Positions 16,621-27,081 of a stretch of DNA of 42,536 bases are shown in pieces. Made by a program: the position numbers and the translations under genes. Within the stretch, counting starts at the first letter, position 1, and each line of letters starts with the position of its first letter. The DNA is taken from positions 1 to 42,536 of the forward strand of contig CALJEX010000022.1 of assembly GCA_938074525.1 (NCBI GenBank), read 5' to 3'. Under the pieces are notes generated by a model. It saw nothing but the letters and a program-made list of their open reading frames with translations. It was not told the DNA's origin and made no database searches. Source of the DNA: an uncultured Gammaproteobacteria bacterium (GTDB taxonomy: Bacteria > Pseudomonadota > Gammaproteobacteria > UBA4575).

Positions 16621-18411
16621 CTACTTACTAACTTTAAGCACAGCCAAGAATGCCGCTTGAGGCACTTCCACACTGCCAATTTGCTTCATGCGTTTCTTCC
16701 CTGCTTTCTGTTTCTCTAATAGCTTTTTCTTACGGGTGATATCACCACCATAACATTTCGCTGTTACATTTTTACGTAACGCTTTAATAGAAGTACGTGC
16801 AATAATTTGTGTGCCAATTGCCGCTTGAATAGCTACATCGTACATTTGGCGAGGAATCAGGTCTTTCAGCTTTACTGCGAGCGCATGTCCATAAGTGCGT
16901 GAGTGGTCGCTATGTACAATCACTGACAAAGCATCTACCCGCTCGCTATTTATTAATATATCTAACTTAACTAACGGCGATGGTGAAAAATGCGAATGAT
17001 GATAATCAAATGAAGCATAACCACGACTGACTGATTTAAGCCGGTCAAAAAAATCTAACACGACTTCGTTTAATGGAATATCAAATGTAATCGCAACTTG
17101 GCTGCCATGGTAAACAAGGTTTTTTTGCACACCACGCTTTTCAATGCATAGGGTAATTACGTTACCTACGTATTCATGCGGGACTAATATATTCGCTGTA
17201 ATTATCGGCTCATGAATTGAGTCGACTTTGTTCGGCGGTGGTAATTCTGCAGGGTTATGAATTTTTAGAATATCACCATTGGTTAAATGTATTTGATACA
17301 CCACGGTTGGCGCGGTAGTTATCAAATCTAAATCATATTCTCTTTCTAACCGTTCTTGAACAATTTCCATATGCAGCATGCCAAGAAATCCACAACGGAA
17401 ACCAAAGCCTAATGCTTGAGATGTCTCAGGTTCAAATGAGAATGATGCGTCATTTAATTTTAGCTTATCCAACGCATCGCGGAAGTTTTCGTAGTCGTCA
17501 GCGTTAACCGGGAATATTCCCGCAAACACATTTGGATTAACTTCCTTAAAACCATCTAAAGCTTGTTCAGCTTGAACATCGGCTCCAGTGAGTGTGTCAC
17601 CCACTTTTGCACTGGAAATATCTTTAATCCCACAAATTAAATAACCTACTTCTCCCGCCGACAATTCACTTCGATCTTCTCGCTTAGGTGTGAACACCCC
17701 TAATTTATCAACTAAGTACGGACGCCCTGTCGACATAGAAACAATTTTCTGTTTTGGCTTTAAACAACCATCAAACACTCTGACTAAAGTAATCACACCA
17801 ACGTAGCTATCGAACCATGAATCAATAATCAGTGCTTTTAAAGGCTTATCAGGATCACCTTTAGGCTGCGGAATATTTGTTACTAATGCTTCGAGAACAT
17901 CTTCAACACCCTGGCCTGTTTTTGCACTCACCAATATAGGATCAGTCGCATCAATACCAATCACTTCTTCGATTTCTTCAGAGACTCGTTCAGGTTCCGC
18001 CGCCGGCAAATCAATTTTATTTAGGATCGGTAACACCTCTAAGCCAAGCTCTACCGCCGTGTAGCAGTTAGCCACACTCTGAGCTTCTACCCCTTGTGAT
18101 GCGTCAACAATCAACAATGCACCTTCACAAGCGGCTAGAGAACGAGACACTTCATATGAAAAATCTACGTGTCCAGGCGTATCAATAAAGTTCAAATAGT
18201 AAGTATTTCCATCTTTGGCTTTATAAGGCAGTGATACGGCTTGAGCCTTAATGGTAATACCCCTCTCTTGCTCTAAATCCATAGAGTCGAGTACTTGGGC
18301 ACTCATCTCACGATCACTCAAACCACCGCAATGCTGAATGAATCGATCTGCTAAGGTCGATTTACCATGATCAATGTGAGCAATAATGGAAAAATTACGT
18401 ATATATTTCAT
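16621..18411 (-). CDS. lepA: Elongation factor 4 (LepA back-translocating GTPase)
   Basis: A 596-residue ribosomal GTPase, close to the usual length. The N terminus [20 protein letters not shown] holds the P-loop; switch II is DTPGHVDF and the base-recognition motif is [10 protein letters not shown]. The C-terminal LepA-specific domain is complete ([20 protein letters not shown]). It follows mucD in the same direction, as in other gammaproteobacteria, but a strong terminator lies between them, so it probably has its own promoter or relies on read-through. lepB does not follow; a REPIN-like element does. Confidence 0.97.
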   Translation of the reverse strand: MKYIRNFSIIAHIDHGKSTLADRFIQHCGGLSDREMSAQVLDSMDLEQERGITIKAQAVSLPYKAKDGNTYYLNFIDTPGHVDFSYEVSRSLAACEGALLIVDASQGVEAQSVANCYTAVELGLEVLPILNKIDLPAAEPERVSEEIEEVIGIDATDPILVSAKTGQGVEDVLEALVTNIPQPKGDPDKPLKALIIDSWFDSYVGVITLVRVFDGCLKPKQKIVSMSTGRPYLVDKLGVFTPKREDRSELSAGEVGYLICGIKDISSAKVGDTLTGADVQAEQALDGFKEVNPNVFAGIFPVNADDYENFRDALDKLKLNDASFSFEPETSQALGFGFRCGFLGMLHMEIVQERLEREYDLDLITTAPTVVYQIHLTNGDILKIHNPAELPPPNKVDSIHEPIITANILVPHEYVGNVITLCIEKRGVQKNLVYHGSQVAITFDIPLNEVVLDFFDRLKSVSRGYASFDYHHSHFSPSPLVKLDILINSERVDALSVIVHSDHSRTYGHALAVKLKDLIPRQMYDVAIQAAIGTQIIARTSIKALRKNVTAKCYGGDITRKKKLLEKQKAGKKRMKQIGSVEVPQAAFLAVLKVSK

Positions 18412-18447
18412 TTATGAGTGAGCAAAAAATAATCGGTCTACAATAAA

Positions 18448-18472
18448 AAAGCGGGCTGATTCAGCCCGCTTT
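18448..18472 (-). terminator. Intrinsic terminator after mucD
   Basis: A GC-rich hairpin (GCGGGCTG/CAGCCCGC around 18451-18469). Read leftward, it is followed by TTTTTTATTG. It separates mucD from lepA. Confidence 0.85.
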
Positions 18473-18513
18473 GGATGATACACCGCAATTATGAGGGAAG
18501 TGTATGCGAACCG

Positions 18514-19944
18514 CTACTTTTCCTCTGCTGGCATCTTAAGGGCGAGGAATTGCGGACCCTGACGTCTCTGTACCAAGATTGAGGCAAACTTACCTTTAGG
18601 TAATTGTTCTACAATCTCTTTCAATTTCTTCACCGTCTGAACTTTCTCACCATTAATCAATTGCAGCACATCGCCTTTACGTATGCCTGCAGATTTAGCA
18701 GCGCCGTCAGTGACAGACAATACTTGCAAGCCATGGGATAATTCCATTTCTTCCAATTCATCCTTGGTTAAAACACGAACATCTAAACCCAGTATCCCTT
18801 CAGAAACTTTTTCTAAGGCTTCACCAACAATGGGTTGATCTGAATCTGGCAATTGGCCAATTTTTACTTTCACCGTACTCAACTTACCGTCACGCATGAT
18901 CTTAAGCTTAACTTGTTCACCCACACGCACACGTCCCACCATGGGAGGTAACGCAGCAGAACTTTGTACTTCTTGTCCATTGAAGGAAAGAATCACATCG
19001 CCAACTTTAATATCAGCTTCTTCCACTGGACTGCCATCCATAATTTTTGCAACCAATGCACCCATAGGTTTATCCATTCCAAATGACTCGGCTAATTCAC
19101 GCGTCACTTCTTGAATATAAACACCTAGCCAACCACGCGACACATAACCGTTATCTTTAAGTTGATCGATGACATCCATCGCCACTTCAACGGGGATCGC
19201 AAATGACAATCCCATAAAACCACCGGTACGACTATAGATCTGCGAGTTGATACCGACGACTTCGCCAGCTAAATTAAACAATGGTCCTCCTGAATTACCC
19301 GGATTAATTGCCACATCCGTTTGAATAAAAGGCACATAGTTTTCGTTAGGCAGGCTTCTACCTTTAGCACTGACAATACCTGATGTAACAGAATGATCAA
19401 AACCAAATGGCGAGCCAATCGCTAACACCCACTGCCCAACTTTTAAGTTGTTAGCAGAACCAAGTTTTACAACCGGCAAATCTTTTGCTTCAACCTTTAA
19501 CAAAGCAATATCGCTGCGTGGATCGCTACCGATTAGTTTTGCTTCCAATTGACGACGATCACTCAGCTTAACGATAATTTCATCAGCTTCTTTAACCACA
19601 TGATGGTTAGTCACCACATAACCATCAGCAGACACGATGAAGCCTGAGCCCAAAGAACGCGAATTAAAGTAATCTTCATGCGGGCCTTGCTGGCCTCCGA
19701 AAAACTTCTCAAGAAAATCACCCAGTGGACCATCTTGGGGCATGTCAGGAATTTCTACATTAGGCGGCAACGCACGACGCGTTGGCGCTTGCTTGGTAGT
19801 ACTAATATTGACTACCGCACCTGCATTATTCTCTACTAGCTTAGTGAAATCTGGCAATCCCTGCTCAGCATAGGCAGTACTAAATAATGCGAGTGATATT
19901 AAAATAAAGAAATATAAAAAAGATGTTCTAATTTTTTGCAACAA
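18514..19944 (-). CDS. mucD: Periplasmic serine protease Do-like (MucD/DegP)
   Basis: A 476-residue protease-chaperone of the envelope stress system. A signal peptide (to AYA) is followed by a trypsin-like domain with the triad His in VTNHHVV, Asp in RSDIALL and Ser in NPGNSGGPL, then two PDZ domains. The start is TTG at 19944: AAGGAG (19952-19957) lies seven bases upstream and no ATG fits. It degrades misfolded periplasmic proteins and restrains sigma-E signalling. It is last in the rpoE operon before a terminator; the mucC gene seen between mucB and mucD in Pseudomonas is absent. Confidence 0.95.
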   Translation of the reverse strand: MLQKIRTSFLYFFILISLALFSTAYAEQGLPDFTKLVENNAGAVVNISTTKQAPTRRALPPNVEIPDMPQDGPLGDFLEKFFGGQQGPHEDYFNSRSLGSGFIVSADGYVVTNHHVVKEADEIIVKLSDRRQLEAKLIGSDPRSDIALLKVEAKDLPVVKLGSANNLKVGQWVLAIGSPFGFDHSVTSGIVSAKGRSLPNENYVPFIQTDVAINPGNSGGPLFNLAGEVVGINSQIYSRTGGFMGLSFAIPVEVAMDVIDQLKDNGYVSRGWLGVYIQEVTRELAESFGMDKPMGALVAKIMDGSPVEEADIKVGDVILSFNGQEVQSSAALPPMVGRVRVGEQVKLKIMRDGKLSTVKVKIGQLPDSDQPIVGEALEKVSEGILGLDVRVLTKDELEEMELSHGLQVLSVTDGAAKSAGIRKGDVLQLINGEKVQTVKKLKEIVEQLPKGKFASILVQRRQGPQFLALKMPAEEK

Positions 19945-19951
19945 AGCTATT

Positions 19952-19957
19952 CTCCTT
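19952..19957 (-). promoter_or_regulatory. Ribosome-binding site setting the TTG start of mucD
   Basis: AAGGAG on the minus strand, seven bases before TTG at 19944. It decides the start codon because two consecutive TTG codons are available and no ATG is near. Confidence 0.75.
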
Positions 19958-20092
19958 CAACAAGCAGCTTTATGAATTTGTAGTTCCACTGTGTTTGACT
20001 CTTCGTTTATTCCATTAGAGTCATGATTCATTCCATATTTATGAATCACCTTACTGACAAAACCGACCCGCCAAAAGTTCTAAAAAATTTAA

Positions 20093-21109
20093 CTAGTCGC
20101 CATGTACGATAGACGAACCGATCATTTTAACGGTTTCGTTTGGCACTTCACCTAGCACGGTGATCTGATGATCATCGAAACCTCTAGAAAAAGCATTGAT
20201 AGACCCGCGCCGACTTAAACCTTCGAACATATTGCTAAGCTTACGTGGTTTGATGATAAATACCGATACCGAAGCAACACCATCAGACACCACCATATGA
20301 TGAACAGGCTCATCGCTGGTTGTCATTAAACGTTGACTGATTTTACTCACAGAAAATCCAGGCGGCAGCTTAGATACGCGCCAACCTTTACTATCCTCTA
20401 CTGATGCTTGCGCACCTTCACCAGGACGCGTTGACTTACGCCATGTGAAATTTTCTATATCGTTTTCAGGATGAAAATTGATATGGTCTACCGAATCCAA
20501 ATATTCCACATTGGTAAACATCACCTCTTCAAGCAAATGCCCACGCGGATGAATCATTTTTGAACGTAGCAGCATGCCACTTTCAGGCTCAATACATAAT
20601 TCATAGCCATATCTAAATTGATCAACCGGTTTAATCGCTAGCACTTTGCAGTCATGCTCTGCAATTCTACTATTCGGACCAGATATCACCGTGTAACTTT
20701 GAGTAAGACTTTCTAATTCTCTTGGCACAATAGTAGGAATACCATGATGTGCGGAAGACGGATCCACTGTCACCAAGCTACGCTTTGGCCATACACAAGT
20801 GACCGTTTCATCATCACGCACTACTTCACGTGGCTCACCACTTAATGAGGTTAATCTTTCTTTAACTTCGCCATCAACAACGCCATGGACAATTCGCATT
20901 GAATCCAATCGACCATTATGCATAAACACAAAGGTGCCTTGATAATTGATTTGGTCTGCATGGTCGAGCATTTTAGTAATAAGTGCATGACCATCGGATT
21001 GGGCATTTATTTTAATTGGCGACACAACAGGCGACTGTGCTTGCACACTCGCAGCCAATAAAACAAACCCCGCAGCGAATAAGAATCGCATTGAACTATT
21101 CTTTAACAT
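20093..21109 (-). CDS. mucB: Sigma-E regulatory protein MucB/RseB
   Basis: A 338-residue periplasmic protein with a signal peptide (to VQAQ) and the two-domain RseB layout: a lipoprotein-carrier-like N-terminal domain (NYQGTFVFMHNGRLDSMRI) and a C-terminal MucB domain (about 245-330). It binds the periplasmic tail of the anti-sigma factor and shields it from protease until envelope stress. The ATG at 21109 overlaps mucA by 14 bases; the ATG at 21091, just after the mucA stop, is an alternative. Two cysteines (in TVTCVWP and EHDCKV) could form a disulfide. Confidence 0.93.
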   Translation of the reverse strand: MLKNSSMRFLFAAGFVLLAASVQAQSPVVSPIKINAQSDGHALITKMLDHADQINYQGTFVFMHNGRLDSMRIVHGVVDGEVKERLTSLSGEPREVVRDDETVTCVWPKRSLVTVDPSSAHHGIPTIVPRELESLTQSYTVISGPNSRIAEHDCKVLAIKPVDQFRYGYELCIEPESGMLLRSKMIHPRGHLLEEVMFTNVEYLDSVDHINFHPENDIENFTWRKSTRPGEGAQASVEDSKGWRVSKLPPGFSVSKISQRLMTTSDEPVHHMVVSDGVASVSVFIIKPRKLSNMFEGLSRRGSINAFSRGFDDHQITVLGEVPNETVKMIGSSIVHGD

Positions 21110-21746
21110 CCTTTAGCTCAATAATTTCTACATAAGGCGAGATAATGCGTTGACTACCATAACCTGCATGGCCTTGAATATAAGGATTTAACTCTTGATA
21201 ATAAACTTTTTCTTCTACTTGTGGATTGCGCTGAATCGCTTCTAGTTGCTGCACAGTCGCCGGTGCGAATTCAACTTGCTGGGAATCTTGCAATGTCATT
21301 GCGGCCGCAGGTTTCATTTCATTCGCGGCTTCTTGTTCAATAATCGCCAGCTCAGGGCCATCACTTACTGTAGGTTGATTGAAATTCTGATAAGTCACAA
21401 TTGAAAATGCAGCTACAGATGCTGCCACTGCTAATCCGGCGACTTGTTTGACATAGCTGCCAACTCGTTTAATGCCTGCCGTTGCAGTTGACTCTTGTTC
21501 TTGATGATAACCTTCTTCGCTAATCGCCTGCATCACTTGTTGTGAAAAGTCATTATCAATATGCGCAGGGAAATGTTTATTCATGACGGCACTAACAGCA
21601 TTATAACGCACCCATGCTTTTTCACCTTCGGGGGTAGCTAACACACTGGTGTTTAATCTACGTCTTTCAAATTCTGAAAGATCTTCATCAAGACTAGCGC
21701 TGATTAATTCCAAATCTTTTTCAGATAACTCTGTTTCTATACTCAT
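21096..21746 (-). CDS. mucA: Anti-sigma-E factor MucA/RseA
   Basis: A 216-residue single-pass inner-membrane anti-sigma factor. The cytoplasmic N-terminal domain (LISASLDEDLSEFERRR, VRYNAVSAVM) is typical of RseA; a membrane segment lies around residues 98-118 (AGLAVAASVAAFSIV); the rest is periplasmic. It holds RpoE inactive at the membrane until regulated proteolysis. It starts 21 bases after rpoE ends and overlaps mucB by 14 bases, which fits a coupled operon. Confidence 0.93.
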   Translation of the reverse strand: MSIETELSEKDLELISASLDEDLSEFERRRLNTSVLATPEGEKAWVRYNAVSAVMNKHFPAHIDNDFSQQVMQAISEEGYHQEQESTATAGIKRVGSYVKQVAGLAVAASVAAFSIVTYQNFNQPTVSDGPELAIIEQEAANEMKPAAAMTLQDSQQVEFAPATVQQLEAIQRNPQVEEKVYYQELNPYIQGHAGYGSQRIISPYVEIIELKDVKE

Positions 21747-21767
21747 AATTGTGACTCTATTAAATAA

Positions 21768-22343
21768 TTAATCCATTAATGGCTGAACAACTTTATCGAT
21801 TGCTTCTCGCGCTCTAAATATTCGCGATCTCACTGTACCGATAGGACATTCCATTGCCTCTGCAATTTCTTCGTAGCTCATTCCTTCTAACTCACGCAGC
21901 GTTATCGCCATCTTTAAATCATCGGGCAGTTGATGAATCGCATCAAACACCCTAGTTTCTAACTCTTGCGACTGTAAAACTCGATCTGGTGTTGCGTGAT
22001 CTCGCAGTACAGCAGCATCGTCAAAATACTCTGCATCATCAACATCCACTTGACGGTCTGATTGTCTACGCGATGCTGATAACAAGTAGTTCTTTGCGGA
22101 GTTCACTGCAATTCTATACAACCACGTATAAAATGCCGCGTCCCCGCGAAAATTCTTTAAGCCACGATAAGCTTTGATGAACGCTTCCTGCGCTACATCT
22201 TGGGCTTCCTCGGCGCGAACATAACGACTCACCAAGTTGACCACTTTGAACTGGTACTTCTTTACCAACAGGTCGAAGGCGCGTGTATCCCCTTCTTGTG
22301 CCCGTGCGACCAGTTCTTTATCGTTATTATTATTCTCGCCCAT
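21768..22343 (-). CDS. rpoE: RNA polymerase sigma factor RpoE/AlgU (ECF)
   Basis: A 191-residue group-4 sigma factor. Region 2 shows EEAQDVAQEAFIKAYRGL and FYTWLYRIAVNSAKN; region 4 shows LRELEGMSYEEIAEAM and GTVRSRIFRAREA. It directs the envelope-stress response. An AAGGAG lies 11 bases before the ATG, slightly long spacing. A sigma-E-type promoter upstream (GAACTT...TCATA) indicates self-activation. The gene diverges from nadB, the order known from Pseudomonas and relatives. Confidence 0.96.
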   Translation of the reverse strand: MGENNNNDKELVARAQEGDTRAFDLLVKKYQFKVVNLVSRYVRAEEAQDVAQEAFIKAYRGLKNFRGDAAFYTWLYRIAVNSAKNYLLSASRRQSDRQVDVDDAEYFDDAAVLRDHATPDRVLQSQELETRVFDAIHQLPDDLKMAITLRELEGMSYEEIAEAMECPIGTVRSRIFRAREAIDKVVQPLMD

Positions 22344-22384
22344 CTTGGGCTTATCTCCTTGGGCGAATAGGTATCCGCTGGTGG

Positions 22385-22411
22385 TATGACTATATTGAGT
22401 CGGTGAAGTTC
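22385..22411 (-). promoter_or_regulatory. Sigma-E-type promoter of the rpoE operon
   Basis: On the minus strand: perfect -35 GAACTT (22406-22411), a 16-base spacer and -10 TCATA (22385-22389), against the RpoE/AlgU consensus GAACTT-N16-TCTGA. It lies about 40 bases before the rpoE start and points into it. This supports autoregulation. Confidence 0.7.
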
Positions 22412-22499
22412 GCTCGACTTCAGGTAGAGTGAGTAATTACGGCGATATACTAACGATAGATGCTAACGACGTCACATATTTTATGACAGAATTGGAAAT

Positions 22500-24182
22500 A
22501 TGAGCTCAAAATCAACAAATACTAGGCCAAAATCCCATGATTATGATGTTCTTATCCTCGGCAGTGGTGCCGCAGGACTGAGCACCGCGCTGCATATAGA
22601 TCAAAATTTGCGCATTGCAGTGCTATCCAAAGCCGAATTAAGCAGCGGAAATACTTCATATGCCCAAGGCGGCATTTCTGCCGTATTAGATGATGGCGAT
22701 TCTTTCGAACAACATATTGCTGACACCATCTCAGCCAGTGCGGGTTTGTGCGACCCAGATGTGGTGGCAAAAACCGTCTCTGAAGGCAGCAAAGTTATCG
22801 ACTGGTTACTGTCTATTGGGGTGGATTTTACCCGCGACAACAACCCACAGAATGCTCAGCAATTACACTTAACACGTGAAGGCGGCCACACGCGTCGACG
22901 TGTCGCCCATGTGGCCGATGCCACAGGTAATGCAGTACAAAACCAACTCATCGATGAAGTACGCAAACGCGACCATATCGATCTACACTCTAACTATATC
23001 GCCGTTGATCTAATTACCACCCGAAAACTAGGCATGAAAGGCAACCGCTGTGTCGGTGCCTATATTCTTAATATTGAAAGCGGTGAAGTTGAAGTATTCC
23101 GCGCTAAAAATGTAGTCCTTGCCACCGGTGGCGCCAGCAAAGTGTACTTATATACTAGTAACCCAGACGGCGCCTGCGGTGATGGCCTGGCTATGGCTTG
23201 GCGTGCTGGCTGTCGTGCCACAAATATGGAATTCATGCAGTTCCACCCTACTTGTTTGTATCACCCCAAAGCCAAGTCTTACTTATTAAGTGAAGCCATT
23301 CGTGGTGAGGGTGGCAAAATTATTTTAGAAGACGGCACCGAGTTTCTACATAACTTCGATCCTCGCGGCGTATTAGCCCCAAGAGATATCGTGGCACGCG
23401 CGATTGACTACATGATGAAAAAACATGGCCTTGATAGCGTATTTCTGGATATCAGTCATAAATCTGCTGATTTCATTCAAGACCATTTCCCCAATATCCA
23501 TGCACGTTGCCAGTCACTCGGGTATGACATGACCAAACAACCTATTCCCGTGGTACCCGCCGCACACTACACTTGTGGTGGTATTGTGACTGATGAACAT
23601 GGGCAAACCGACATCGAACAACTGTATGCCATCGGCGAAGTCGCGTTTACTGGCTTGCATGGTGCCAACCGCATGGCGAGTAACTCGCTATTAGAATGTT
23701 TAGCCTATGGGCGTTTTGCCGGCCGACATATTAATCAATCAAAAAATAACAATATACAACATGTCGATATTCCCGCCTGGGATGCCAGTCGTGTCTCTGA
23801 TTCTGATGAAGAAATTGTCGTTGCCCATAACTGGGATGAACTGCGTCGCTTCATGTGGGATTACGTGGGTATTGTACGTAGCACTAAACGTATGCAACGC
23901 GCTAAGCATCGAGTCGATTTATTATTAAGTGAAATTGACGAGTATTACAGCAATTTTAAAGTCACCAGTGACTTAATAGAACTACGTAATATTGCTGTGG
24001 TGGCAGATTTGATTATTCGCAGCGCGTTAGAACGCAAAGAAAGTCGTGGGCTGCATTACACATTAGACTATCCAGAAACTAATGCTGCACTAGACAATGT
24101 AAATACTATTTTAACGCCAGACTTAAATGAACCCGCCGCTGGCTGGAACACTGAAACTCAGTTAACTAGCGGCCACAAATAA
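22500..24182 (+). CDS. nadB: L-aspartate oxidase
   Basis: A 560-residue FAD enzyme making iminoaspartate, the first step of de novo NAD synthesis. The FAD-binding motif is [13 protein letters not shown]; further signatures are [28 protein letters not shown] and [13 protein letters not shown]. Length and order of motifs are normal for the family, with a C-terminal succinate-dehydrogenase-type helical domain. It is transcribed away from rpoE. Its 3' end overlaps the convergent orn gene by 21 bases. Confidence 0.96.
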   Translation: MSSKSTNTRPKSHDYDVLILGSGAAGLSTALHIDQNLRIAVLSKAELSSGNTSYAQGGISAVLDDGDSFEQHIADTISASAGLCDPDVVAKTVSEGSKVIDWLLSIGVDFTRDNNPQNAQQLHLTREGGHTRRRVAHVADATGNAVQNQLIDEVRKRDHIDLHSNYIAVDLITTRKLGMKGNRCVGAYILNIESGEVEVFRAKNVVLATGGASKVYLYTSNPDGACGDGLAMAWRAGCRATNMEFMQFHPTCLYHPKAKSYLLSEAIRGEGGKIILEDGTEFLHNFDPRGVLAPRDIVARAIDYMMKKHGLDSVFLDISHKSADFIQDHFPNIHARCQSLGYDMTKQPIPVVPAAHYTCGGIVTDEHGQTDIEQLYAIGEVAFTGLHGANRMASNSLLECLAYGRFAGRHINQSKNNNIQHVDIPAWDASRVSDSDEEIVVAHNWDELRRFMWDYVGIVRSTKRMQRAKHRVDLLLSEIDEYYSNFKVTSDLIELRNIAVVADLIIRSALERKESRGLHYTLDYPETNAALDNVNTILTPDLNEPAAGWNTETQLTSGHK

Positions 24183-24719
24183 TTTAGCGCGATAGTGTTT
24201 TAGCTCATCAATAGAATCCCGAATATCAGCCAAGGCTAGATGCTCTGATTCTTTATCAAACTCAAACCCTTTACCTGAATACCAACGTTTAACCAATTCC
24301 TTCAAAGTACTGACATCTAAATTTCGGTAATGAAAGTATTCTTCCAATAATGGCATTTGGCGCGCCATAAAACGACGGTCCTGGCAAATACTATTGCCGC
24401 ACATAGGCGACTTGCCTGGCGAGATATATTTCTCTAAAAATGCAATGGTTTCAGCTTCCGCTTGCGCCAAGGTGTATTTGCTATCCAACACGCGCTTAAT
24501 TAAGCCTGATTTACCGTGCTGATTTTGATTCCACTCATCCATTTGGTCTAAACGACTTTGTGGTTGATGAATAGCAATCATCGGACCTTCAGCAATAATA
24601 TTAAGCTCTTTATCCGTGACGATGGTGGCAATTTCAATGATTTCATCATTGACCGTGTCCAGGCCTGTCATTTCTAAATCGATCCAAATCAGATTATTAT
24701 TGTTTTTTAAATCATCCAT
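24162..24719 (-). CDS. orn: Oligoribonuclease
   Basis: A 185-residue DEDD-family 3'-5' exoribonuclease that degrades 2-5-nucleotide RNAs and pGpG. Signatures: [10 protein letters not shown] (catalytic Asp and Glu), [11 protein letters not shown], and [11 protein letters not shown] (His and Asp). Complete. It overlaps nadB tail to tail by 21 bases, and the orn-cytochrome-rsgA arrangement that follows is familiar from other proteobacteria. Confidence 0.96.
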   Translation of the reverse strand: MDDLKNNNNLIWIDLEMTGLDTVNDEIIEIATIVTDKELNIIAEGPMIAIHQPQSRLDQMDEWNQNQHGKSGLIKRVLDSKYTLAQAEAETIAFLEKYISPGKSPMCGNSICQDRRFMARQMPLLEEYFHYRNLDVSTLKELVKRWYSGKGFEFDKESEHLALADIRDSIDELKHYRAKLFVAAS

Positions 24720-24835
24720 ATATAAGGTCCACTATGTTTTCACACGTTGTATAATCAGCAGTGAACAGAGTGTACACCAACTACATTCATATTATAAAAA
24801 TTCAACCGCCAAAATTAATGAGAAACAATATCCCC

Positions 24836-25123
24836 ATGAAATTATTACCCAGCCTGTTACTACTATCGTTAGCATTTACCACCCTAAGTTCATATGCTGA
24901 AGATGGTCAGGCACTGCATCAATCCGAATGCACCGAATGCCACGGTCGCATGACAGGTGGTGACGGACACGTGATCTATTCACGCGATGAACGCATTGTG
25001 AAAAATATTAGCGAATTAAAAGCGCGTGTCACGCACTGCGCAAACGGAGCAAACACCGGCTGGGGTGAATCCCAGATTAGCGCTGTCACCGACTACTTAA
25101 ACCAACAGTTCTATCATTACTAA
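24836..25123 (+). CDS. Small periplasmic monoheme cytochrome c
   Basis: From the ATG at 24836 the protein has 95 residues: a signal peptide (LLPSLLLLSLAFTTLSSYA) then a heme-c site CTECH. No obvious axial methionine follows in a canonical class-I position; an MTGG methionine lies soon after the heme site, and a second cysteine occurs in THCANGA. The last part, ISAVTDYLNQQFYHY, matches small cytochromes that I recall between orn and rsgA in other proteobacteria. In-frame starts further upstream (24761, 24818) would only lengthen the leader. It ends 15 bases before rsgA and is probably co-transcribed. The electron partner is unknown. Confidence 0.82.
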   Translation: MKLLPSLLLLSLAFTTLSSYAEDGQALHQSECTECHGRMTGGDGHVIYSRDERIVKNISELKARVTHCANGANTGWGESQISAVTDYLNQQFYHY

Positions 25124-25138
25124 ACGCAGCACGCTTTT

Positions 25139-26020
25139 ATGTACTTAGCCCACGTCATCGCACGGCAAGGAAAAACCTTCATTGTCGAAGATGAACATGG
25201 CGAACAACATGCATGTCATGCGAGAAGCAAATCAGTCGATGCGGTGTGTGGCGACAACGTCGAATGCGAAGCTAAAGATCAATCAAAAGATGTGATTGAA
25301 AAAATATGCGAACGTAAAAATCAAATCACACGCATAGACAATTTCAAACGTGAAAAAACTATCGCCGCGAATGTAGACCATATCATCATCGTGGTCGCCG
25401 CTACTCCCGAATTCTCCACATTACTGATTGATAAATACCTGGCATGCGCACAACTCAATAATTGCAAAGCCACACTAGTGATTAACAAAGCAGAAATGCT
25501 CAACGATAATAATATCGACATCACCAAACTAGAAAACACTTATAAAGATTTAGTTGAACACCTTATCATCACTAGCGCAAAGTTAGGTTATGGCATTCAA
25601 ACATTGCGCTTAGCCCTTTCCAACGAAACAAGTATTTTAGTTGGCCAGTCAGGCGTGGGGAAATCATCATTAATCAACCGCCTACTCAATAACAACAACA
25701 TAAGAGTTGGTGAACTTTCCGAAAACATCCAACAAGGCAAACACACTACTTCTAACGCATTCGCGCATAACATTAACAACAGCGGCAAACTCATCGATTC
25801 ACCCGGTGTACGCACCTTCATGCCAATATTTAAAGACGTCAAACAAGTCATGCTAGGTTACAGCGAATTTCTCTCCCACCTAGGCAACTGCAAATTCTCA
25901 GACTGCCAACATATCAACGAACCTCACTGCGCAATAAAAACCGCTGTAGAGAAAAACATCATTCAATCAGAACGCTACGCAAGTTACTTGGAAAACATAC
26001 AAGAAGTTAGCAATACATAG
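25139..26020 (+). CDS. rsgA: Ribosome small-subunit-dependent GTPase A
   Basis: A 293-residue circularly permuted GTPase acting in 30S maturation. After an OB-fold N terminus, the G motifs occur in permuted order: NKAE (G4), then the P-loop GQSGVGKSSL (G1), then DSPGVR (G3). The C-terminal zinc site is CKFSDCQHINEPHC. Complete. The start lies 15 bases after the cytochrome gene. Confidence 0.95.
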   Translation: MYLAHVIARQGKTFIVEDEHGEQHACHARSKSVDAVCGDNVECEAKDQSKDVIEKICERKNQITRIDNFKREKTIAANVDHIIIVVAATPEFSTLLIDKYLACAQLNNCKATLVINKAEMLNDNNIDITKLENTYKDLVEHLIITSAKLGYGIQTLRLALSNETSILVGQSGVGKSSLINRLLNNNNIRVGELSENIQQGKHTTSNAFAHNINNSGKLIDSPGVRTFMPIFKDVKQVMLGYSEFLSHLGNCKFSDCQHINEPHCAIKTAVEKNIIQSERYASYLENIQEVSNT

Positions 26021-26333
26021 CACGATATAAACCGTTATTCACAAACATCGTCGTCATTCTCGTGCAAACGGGAATCCAGCCGTCGCACAAACAACCTCTA
26101 GACATATTACCTATATATAATTGCAATTATTATTTATTGATTCTATAGTAATTTCATAAGCGTGCTTAATTTACTTAAGTCAACAAAATATTTTAAGTTT
26201 TACCATTATCACAAGCTTAGTATCTATTAGCTTTCTGCCTGCTGCTGTTATGCTAATGCTAGTTAAGACGATAAGATATACATAACAAGGCTTAACTGAA
26301 CGCCAGTTAACCCAACCATTACGAACATCAACA
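26021..26333. other. Non-coding spacer after rsgA
   Basis: This 313-base stretch holds one REP-like unit (26053-26080) and otherwise AT-rich sequence. I see no terminator, RNA gene or open frame that I would defend. Confidence 0.5.
26053..26080 (+). repeat. Single REP-like unit
   Basis: GTCATTCTCGTGCAAACGGG followed by AATCCAGC; same orientation and near-identical ends as the unit at 16455-16482. No inverted partner is found nearby. Confidence 0.75.
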
Positions 26334-26546
26334 ATGAATAACATAGAAAATATTAACAAATTAAAGAAAAGCAGAAATATCTGGATATTAGTCGCTGTCG
26401 TTGCTGCACTTGGCGCTGCCATGAGATGGTTTGGTGTATACGGTGAAGGTCCAGGGACTATTAACTGGTTAACTATCATTATGGCCATTGTTGCTATCGT
26501 CATAGTCATTAGTAGGTATATCAAACTGAGCAACTTAAGCTCTTAA
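26334..26546 (+). CDS. Small two-helix membrane protein, unknown
   Basis: A 70-residue ORF with a basic N terminus (NKLKKSRN), a first hydrophobic segment (IWILVAVVAALGAAM), a short polar loop (FGVYGEGPGT) and a second segment (WLTIIMAIVAIVIVI). No clear ribosome site precedes the ATG. The opposite strand carries a longer ORF, but its hydrophobicity mirrors this one and this frame looks more protein-like. I do not recognise the family. Confidence 0.5.
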   Translation: MNNIENINKLKKSRNIWILVAVVAALGAAMRWFGVYGEGPGTINWLTIIMAIVAIVIVISRYIKLSNLSS

Positions 26547-26769
26547 CAACTATACCTCTCCATCGGGCCCGGCACGTGATATTCGCGTTCCTCTTAATTC
26601 AAGTTTTACTTACATCCTCTTTCCAGAATTAAATAGGCTTAGGTACGAGTTAACTATATAAGAGCAATTCCACAGAATGAGAAGCTGCAACTAGACCCAA
26701 CATAAAAAACGCATAATAATGGCTCAGATTAACTATGCATCGCCATTATTATTCAAAAAGGATTTATTA

Positions 26770-27081
26770 ATGCCCCAATTCGACAATGTTTCCATCCTCA
26801 AGGAAGCTAATATTTATTTTGAAGGACAAGTCACTAGTCGCTCAGTGATTTTTCAAGATGGTTCACGCAAGACGCTAGGCATTATGCTGCCGGGTGAATA
26901 TGAGTTTAGTACCGATGATAAAGAATTAATGGAAATTGCCTCAGGCGAGCTAGAAGTGCTATTACCTAATGGTGACTGGCAAAGCATTAATGGCGGCGAG
27001 AGTTTTGAAGTCCCAGCGAATTCTAAGTTTCAATTGAAAGTCACTGTCACCACGGATTATTGCTGTAGCTTTATTAAATAA
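26770..27081 (+). CDS. ppnP: Pyrimidine/purine nucleoside phosphorylase PpnP-like
   Basis: A single-domain cupin of 103 residues from the ATG at 26770, which has AAGGA seven bases upstream; an ATG at 26719 is in frame but unsupported and would exceed the usual ~94 residues. Signatures: [26 protein letters not shown] and [13 protein letters not shown]. PpnP phosphorolyses a wide range of nucleosides in E. coli. The stop TAA overlaps the start of a 50-codon membrane-protein ORF (TAATG). Confidence 0.88.
   Translation: MPQFDNVSILKEANIYFEGQVTSRSVIFQDGSRKTLGIMLPGEYEFSTDDKELMEIASGELEVLLPNGDWQSINGGESFEVPANSKFQLKVTVTTDYCCSFIK

Noticed and set aside
26180-26533. 117-residue minus-strand ORF opposite the small membrane protein
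   Set aside because: Its hydrophobic pattern mirrors the complementary strand and it has no ribosome site; it is most likely a shadow.
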